From: Clostridia bacterium
GTDB taxonomy: Bacteria; Bacillota; Clostridia; TANB77; CAG-508
Reading direction: 5' to 3'
DNA: 9,214 nt
NCBI GenBank assembly: GCA_900753245.1
Contig: CAADYJ010000058.1
Span: 1 to 9,214 of the forward strand
The position numbers and the translations under genes are program-made. The notes under the pieces are model-generated. The model was not told the DNA's origin and searched no databases. It worked only from the letters and a program-made list of their open reading frames with translations. Below, piece after piece: positions 4,547 through 9,214 of this stretch; positions within the stretch are counted from its first letter, which is position 1; each line of letters starts with the position of its first letter.

Positions 4547-6268
4547 AAAGGTTTTTTTAAATGGTTTAAGAAAGAAGCAAAAATGAAAAGGTGGATGTTA
4601 ACTATATTAGTAGGTATAGTTCTTGCTTGCTATGGAATGGCTAAGTTATTAATTGGTAAAGAATTAGGTATTGGAGATATAGTAAAAATTGTAGCTAGCT
4701 TTGTAGCAGGTTTTACTTTAGTTATAGTAGGAAATATATTTATGCAAAAAAGAACCTTAGAGTTATTGGTTCAAGAAACAGATACAAGGGATGAAGCAAA
4801 AACAGGAAATGTAAAATCTCTTATATTTAATAAAAAAGTATATGACGAAGGACCAAATATAGTTGTTATAGGAGGAGGTTCTGGATTAGATTCTGTACTA
4901 AAAGGCTTAAAAAATTACACAAGTAATATAACCGCTATTGTTACAGTTTCTGATTATGGAGAACAGGCAACAGATTCTAGAAAAATGTTAGAATCTATGC
5001 CATTAGATGATATAAAAAATAGTTTTATTGCATTATCAGAAAATGAAGCGGCAATGAGTGGAATTTTAAATTATAAATTTACAAATGGAAAATTAAAATC
5101 TCTATCTTTTGGAGATATATATCTTTTAGCAATGAAAGAGTTATATGGAGATTTTACAGCATCTATAGAACAATCAAAAAATGTTTTAAATATGACAGGA
5201 AAGGTATTACCTGTTACATTAGAACCTATTGATATTTGTGCAGAATTAGAAGATGGTACAGTAATTACAAATAAAGATAAAATTCCAGAAATAGTAGCAG
5301 ATAAAGTAAGCAAAATAAATCGTATATTTATAAATCCTTCTAATTGTTCTCCTGCACCAGGAGTAATAGAAGCAATACAAAAAGCAGATGCTATTATTAT
5401 AGGACCAGGTAGTCTATATACAAATGTAATACCTAATTTACTAGTAAAAGGTGTTGCAAAAGCAATAAAAGAAAATAAAGGATTTAAAATATACATTAGT
5501 AATATAATGACAGAGCCAGGTCAAACAGATAATTACACTTTATCAGAACATATAAAAGCTATTCATGAACATGCTGGAAAAGGAATTGTTGATTATTGTA
5601 TTTATGATACAGGTGAAATTGTTCCAGAATTTATACGTCGTTATAATAAAGAAGGTGCAGATTTAGTAGAACAAGATACAGCTAAGGCAAAAGAAGAAGG
5701 AATAAAACTAATTCAAAGAAATTTATCTTATATAGATTCTGAGTTTATACGTCATAATCCAGATGCAATAGCTTCTTCAATAATAGAATTAATATGTGAA
5801 GATTTAAAATTTAGAGATATGCAAAATGATGCACAGTATTTATTATTAAATTCTAGATTAAAAAGCACAAAGAAACAGTTAAAAACAACAATGAAGAAAA
5901 ATGTTAAGAAAGACAATAAAAAAGAAAAAAATAAGACAAGATCAAAAAGTAAATTTGCAGAAAAATATAGCGATAGAATAGAATCAATAAAGGAAAGTGA
6001 CGAAAAAGCATTAAAAAGAAAACAAGCTAAGATAAAAGAAAAAGAAACAAAAAATAAAAAAGTAGCAAGCAAGAAGAACTCAACTGTAGGTAAAGAAGAA
6101 AGTGTACTAAAAAAGAAGTCAGCTACTAAAACAACAAAACCAACAACTAAATCAGAGTCAAAAACTACAACAAGGACTAGAAAGACACCAGTTAGAAAAG
6201 AAGAAAAAAGTGAAATAGATTTAGAACAAGAAATAAGACAAAGAATAGAAAGTTTGAAGAAAGAATAA
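4544..6268 (+). CDS. yvcK: YvcK/gluconeogenesis-factor family protein with basic C-terminal tail
   Basis: The protein has 574 residues against roughly 320-450 for most relatives. YvcK proteins bind UDP-GlcNAc and are needed for growth on gluconeogenic carbon and normal cell-wall synthesis; no reaction is established. Two membrane spans (about 16-37 and 45-66) place it at the membrane, as in clostridial homologues. The CofD-like core runs about 104-425: VVIGGGSGLDSVLKGLK (107-123), TVSDYGEQATDSRK (134-147), FGDIYLLAMKEL (189-200), PSNCSPAPGVIEAIQ (265-279), GPGSLYTNVIPNLLVKG (287-303), and MTEPGQTDNY (322-331). The usual DDGGSSG loop is replaced by SDYGEQAT, perhaps a clade variant. Residues about 436-556 are a Lys/Thr/Ser-rich low-complexity tail ending in an acidic/amphipathic stretch (556-574). 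Translation start: see the unusual leader at 4505-4546; the start keeps the WFKK...MKRW N-terminus. No rapZ precedes it and no whiA follows. The next gene starts 27 bases downstream. Confidence 0.92.
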   Translation: MKGFFKWFKKEAKMKRWMLTILVGIVLACYGMAKLLIGKELGIGDIVKIVASFVAGFTLVIVGNIFMQKRTLELLVQETDTRDEAKTGNVKSLIFNKKVYDEGPNIVVIGGGSGLDSVLKGLKNYTSNITAIVTVSDYGEQATDSRKMLESMPLDDIKNSFIALSENEAAMSGILNYKFTNGKLKSLSFGDIYLLAMKELYGDFTASIEQSKNVLNMTGKVLPVTLEPIDICAELEDGTVITNKDKIPEIVADKVSKINRIFINPSNCSPAPGVIEAIQKADAIIIGPGSLYTNVIPNLLVKGVAKAIKENKGFKIYISNIMTEPGQTDNYTLSEHIKAIHEHAGKGIVDYCIYDTGEIVPEFIRRYNKEGADLVEQDTAKAKEEGIKLIQRNLSYIDSEFIRHNPDAIASSIIELICEDLKFRDMQNDAQYLLLNSRLKSTKKQLKTTMKKNVKKDNKKEKNKTRSKSKFAEKYSDRIESIKESDEKALKRKQAKIKEKETKNKKVASKKNSTVGKEESVLKKKSATKTTKPTTKSESKTTTRTRKTPVRKEEKSEIDLEQEIRQRIESLKKE

Positions 6269-6295
6269 AAACAAAAGAAAAATGTGGAGGAACTA

Positions 6296-8335
6296 ATGAA
6301 ATATACAAATATAAACTTAGAAAATGGACTAAATAAAGAATGGATAATAACAAATGGAGTAGGTGGATTTGCAAGTTCTACTATGTGTGGAGCTAATACA
6401 AGAAGATATCATGGATTACTTATAGCTCCATTAACACCACCTGCTAGAAGACATTTAATACTTTCAAAAGTAGATGAGAGTATAGAAATAAATGATAAAA
6501 AATATGACATATATACAAATATGTGCAAAAATTATGTTTCAGAGGGATATAAATACATTACAAATTTTGAGAAAGAGTATGTTCCAATTTATACATATCA
6601 AGTAGAAGATGTAATTATAAAAAAATATATTTGTATGGAATATGGAAAAAATACAGTAGTAGTTTTTTACCAAATTTATAACAAACAAAATAAAGCGAAA
6701 ATAACATTAACTCCTATTGTAAACTTTAGAGATTTTCACACAGAAACATCTAATCATCAATTTAAATTAAGGCAAGAAGAAAAAAATAGAAAGTTAAAAT
6801 TAGTAATAGATGAAAATTCAAATACGCCGGTTTATATAAATGTATCAGAAGGAAAATATATAAAACATGATAATGATAGTTTTAAAAATATGTTTTACAT
6901 AGAAGAAGAAAAAAGAGGATTTGAAGCAGAAGAAAACCATGCAATTCCTGGAAGATATGAAATACAAATAAATCCAAATGAAGTAAAAGAAATTACTTTT
7001 GTAGCATCATTAGAAGAAAATATAGAAGAAATAAATGGAAAAGATATAATTAGTAGAGAAATAGCTAGAATAAGCGGACTTGTATTTGACTCAGGATTAA
7101 CTGAAAATATAAGCGATAAAGAAGAGATAGGAAACAAGGAAGTAATAAATAAGATACAATTATTAAGAAATTATGTTATTGCAACAGATAATTTCATAGT
7201 ATATCGTCCAAGTTTTGGATTACATACAGTAATAGCAGGTTATCCATGGTTTTTAGATTGGGGTAGAGATACGTTAATTTCATTTGAAGGGTTATTACTA
7301 AAAACAAAACGCTTTGAAATAGCAAAAGAAGTATTATTAACAATGATAAGAGATGTAAAATTTGGGTTAGTTCCAAATGGATATTCTGGATATGATAATA
7401 GACCATTATATAATAGTGTAGATAGTTCGCTTTTATTGTTTGAACAAATAGAGAAATATATAAAATACACAAATGATGAAGAATTTATAAAAAATAATTT
7501 TTATGAAGTACTACAAAAAATAATAGAAAGCTATTCAAAAGGTATAGATGTTGATAATAATAATATTTATTTAGATGAAGATGGACTAATTTCGTCAGGA
7601 ACAAATGAAACACAAAATACATGGATGGATGCTAAGATAGGAAATTATGCGGTTACTCCTAGAAATGGAAAAGCAGTTGAAATAAACTCTATGTGGTATA
7701 ATGCATTAAAAATAATGGAAGAGTTAACAATTAAATTTGAAACAAAAACAAAAGCTAATAAATATAAAAAAATGGCACAAAAATGTAAAGAATCTTTTAA
7801 TGCTAAATTTTACAATAAAAGAAGAAAATGTTTATATGATGTATTAGGAGATAGTAAAATAAGACCTAATCAATTATTTAGTTTAAGTTTAACATATAAT
7901 GTATTAGATCCAAAGTCAGAAATGGCGAAAGAAATGTTTAATACAGTAACTAAAAAATTGTTAAATAACTATGGATTAAAAACTTTAGCAAAAGGTGAAG
8001 AAAATTATATAGAAGTATATGAAGGAGATAGTTTTAAAAGAGATATGAGCTATCATCAAGGAATAACATGGCCATGGTTATTAGGAATATACTATGATTC
8101 ATTAAAAAAAATAGTACAAGCAGAAACAAGTAAAACAAAGAAAAAAGAATTACAAAATCAATATGATAAATTTGTAAACAATGTAAAAGAAACATTTATA
8201 AAAGAATTCCAAGAAGGAAAAACAATAGGTGGAATATCAGAATTATATGATTCTAAAAAGCCTTTTGAAGCAAAAGGTGCATTCCAACAAGCATGGAGTG
8301 TAGCAGAAGTATTTAGAATAATTTTAGAAAATTAA
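6296..8335 (+). CDS. Glycogen debranching enzyme, GH133-type amylo-alpha-1,6-glucosidase
   Basis: The protein has 679 residues and is predicted to hydrolyse alpha-1,6 branch points of glycogen in the cytoplasm. An upstream in-frame GTG (6284) lies before the ribosome binding site, whereas GGAGG (6286-6290) is 5 bases from ATG 6296, which is chosen. The N-terminal GDE_N-like domain (about 1-260) has the signature NGVGGFASSTMCGANTRRYH (20-39). The C-terminal (alpha/alpha)6 GDE_C domain (about 290-679) carries GYPWFLDWGRDTLISFEG (315-332), the block ending in TWMDAK (443-448), RPNQLFSLSL, YHQGITWPWLLG (586-597), ISELYD, and GAFQQAWSVAE. The acidic D321/D325 and D445 are in the conserved positions of this family. 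No 4-alpha-glucanotransferase domain is present, so it is the one-activity bacterial type. It follows yvcK by 27 bases and precedes holA by 14 bases, with no terminator, so co-transcription is likely. Confidence 0.93.
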   Translation: MKYTNINLENGLNKEWIITNGVGGFASSTMCGANTRRYHGLLIAPLTPPARRHLILSKVDESIEINDKKYDIYTNMCKNYVSEGYKYITNFEKEYVPIYTYQVEDVIIKKYICMEYGKNTVVVFYQIYNKQNKAKITLTPIVNFRDFHTETSNHQFKLRQEEKNRKLKLVIDENSNTPVYINVSEGKYIKHDNDSFKNMFYIEEEKRGFEAEENHAIPGRYEIQINPNEVKEITFVASLEENIEEINGKDIISREIARISGLVFDSGLTENISDKEEIGNKEVINKIQLLRNYVIATDNFIVYRPSFGLHTVIAGYPWFLDWGRDTLISFEGLLLKTKRFEIAKEVLLTMIRDVKFGLVPNGYSGYDNRPLYNSVDSSLLLFEQIEKYIKYTNDEEFIKNNFYEVLQKIIESYSKGIDVDNNNIYLDEDGLISSGTNETQNTWMDAKIGNYAVTPRNGKAVEINSMWYNALKIMEELTIKFETKTKANKYKKMAQKCKESFNAKFYNKRRKCLYDVLGDSKIRPNQLFSLSLTYNVLDPKSEMAKEMFNTVTKKLLNNYGLKTLAKGEENYIEVYEGDSFKRDMSYHQGITWPWLLGIYYDSLKKIVQAETSKTKKKELQNQYDKFVNNVKETFIKEFQEGKTIGGISELYDSKKPFEAKGAFQQAWSVAEVFRIILEN

Positions 8336-8349
8336 AAAGGAAAAGTAAA

Positions 8350-9214
8350 ATGTTAACTGTTGAAAACTTAGAAAAAGATTTAAAACAAGGAAATTTAAAT
8401 AGTATTTATCTTTTATATGGGGAAGAAACATTCCTTTTAGAATCATGCCTAAAAAAAATAAAGAATAATTTTGGAGAAAGAAAAGAAGGAATAAATGAAA
8501 TAAAATTAGATGATACAAATGTAAATTCAATAATATCAGATATGGAAACGCCTGCTTTTGGATACGAAAAAAAGATTATCATTGTACGTAATTCAGGGTT
8601 GTTTAAAAAAGAAGGAAAAAGAAAAACAGGAGTTAATACAAAGTTAATAGAAAATGTAGCTAGATATATAAATGAAAATATAGAAACAATAAAAGAAGCG
8701 GTTGTATTAGTATTTGTAGAAAAAGAAATAGAGAAAAATGAACTATATAAAGAAGTAGAAAAAAATGGTATAGTATGTGAGTTTCAAGAGTTAAAGCCTA
8801 TTCAATTAATAGCTAGAATTAAAGCAATTTGTAAAGCATATAAAGTAAATATAGATGATAATACAGCAAAATATTTTATAGAATGTGCAGGAACAAATAT
8901 GCAAGACTTAATAAATGAAATAAGAAAATTAATTGAGTATGGAGGAGAAAATTCAGAAATAACTAAAAAAGAAATCGATTTATTATGTATTAAGCAATTG
9001 GATAGTGTAATATTTGACTTAACAGATAATATAGGCAAGAAAAACGTAACTAAAGCTTTGCAGGTATTAAATGATTTATTATACCAAAAAGAACCAATAC
9101 AAAAAATATTAATTACATTATATAATCATTTTAAAAAGTTATATATTACAAAACTAGCAATTAGAGAAAATAAAAATATTGCAGAAAGTTTAAAATTAAA
9201 ACCAAACCAAATAT
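8350..9214 (+). CDS. holA: DNA polymerase III delta subunit (3' end outside window)
   Basis: The frame stays open from ATG 8350 to the window edge, giving 288 of an expected 330-345 residues. HolA is the clamp-loader subunit that opens the beta sliding clamp. The visible part has the N-terminal SIYLLYGEETFLLES motif (18-32), the degenerate P-loop region of delta subunits. It also has VVLVFVEKEIEKNELYK (118-134), matching the strand before domain II, and GTNMQDLINEIRKLIEYGG (181-199), the typical delta helix with NEIRKL. The segment SVIFDLTDNIGKKNVTKALQ (219-238) matches the start of domain III. AAAGGA (8336-8341) lies 8 bases before the ATG. It is the last visible gene of the murB operon. Replication genes are not functionally linked to murB or glycogen use, so this is probably positional co-transcription. 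Confidence 0.93.
   Translation, partial: MLTVENLEKDLKQGNLNSIYLLYGEETFLLESCLKKIKNNFGERKEGINEIKLDDTNVNSIISDMETPAFGYEKKIIIVRNSGLFKKEGKRKTGVNTKLIENVARYINENIETIKEAVVLVFVEKEIEKNELYKEVEKNGIVCEFQELKPIQLIARIKAICKAYKVNIDDNTAKYFIECAGTNMQDLINEIRKLIEYGGENSEITKKEIDLLCIKQLDSVIFDLTDNIGKKNVTKALQVLNDLLYQKEPIQKILITLYNHFKKLYITKLAIRENKNIAESLKLKPNQI

Noticed and set aside
6284..6295. GTG start adding four residues to the debranching enzyme
   Set aside because: The GTG precedes the GGAGG that serves ATG 6296, so it cannot be the start using that site.
5071..6374. Minus-strand ORFs opposite yvcK and the debranching gene start
   Set aside because: They are low-complexity Phe/Leu/Ser-rich translations of the A-rich sense strand, with no start signals.
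6895..9038. Minus-strand ORFs opposite the debranching gene and holA
   Set aside because: Antisense to well-supported genes; composition follows the sense codons and no ribosome binding sites are seen.
1..9214. CRISPR array, insertion sequence or prophage
   Set aside because: No regularly spaced repeats, transposase or phage structural genes were seen; the HNH gene alone does not show a prophage.

Overview
The window is very AT-rich DNA, with A/T-dominated codons, strong GGAGG-type ribosome binding sites and TTG/ATG starts. The 3' end of 23S rRNA, the 5S sequence, and the MurB and YvcK proteins point to a low-GC Clostridia/Bacillota bacterium. A membrane-anchored GH5 cellulase and a glycogen debranching enzyme suggest a fermentative, perhaps gut-associated, clostridium. 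That identification is inference.

Layout. Positions 1-624 are the tail of a ribosomal RNA operon: the last bases of 23S rRNA, an AT-rich spacer, 5S rRNA, then a tRNA-Asn(GUU) gene. The tRNA gene is split between anticodon bases 35 and 36 by a 248-nt group I intron (336-583). Its P1, P2, P3, P4, P5, P7, P9 and P10 pairings can be traced by eye. A strong intrinsic terminator closes this operon. Positions 670-1097 hold a promoter and a small free-standing HNH nuclease gene. Next come a 59-codon membrane protein gene with its own promoter (1145-1387) and a bidirectional terminator. On the minus strand lie a GH5 family endoglucanase with a signal anchor and CBM2-like module (1442-2905) and a zinc-ribbon/TM2-domain protein (3043-3408), separated by a terminator. 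From 3496 to the right edge there is one plus-strand transcription unit: murB, yvcK, a GH133-type glycogen debranching enzyme gene, and holA, which is cut by the window edge.

How the parts relate. MurB makes UDP-MurNAc from UDP-GlcNAc-enolpyruvate, and YvcK-family proteins bind UDP-GlcNAc and link carbon status to cell-wall synthesis. The debranching enzyme feeds glycogen carbon into the same pools. The usual partners rapZ and whiA are absent here.

Most interesting points: (1) the intron-interrupted tRNA-Asn, which ordinary tRNA scans can miss, with an HNH nuclease gene about 95 bp downstream; (2) a hairpin and 6-codon mini-ORF between the Shine-Dalgarno sequence and the start codon of yvcK; (3) a roughly 130-residue Lys/Thr-rich tail on YvcK.
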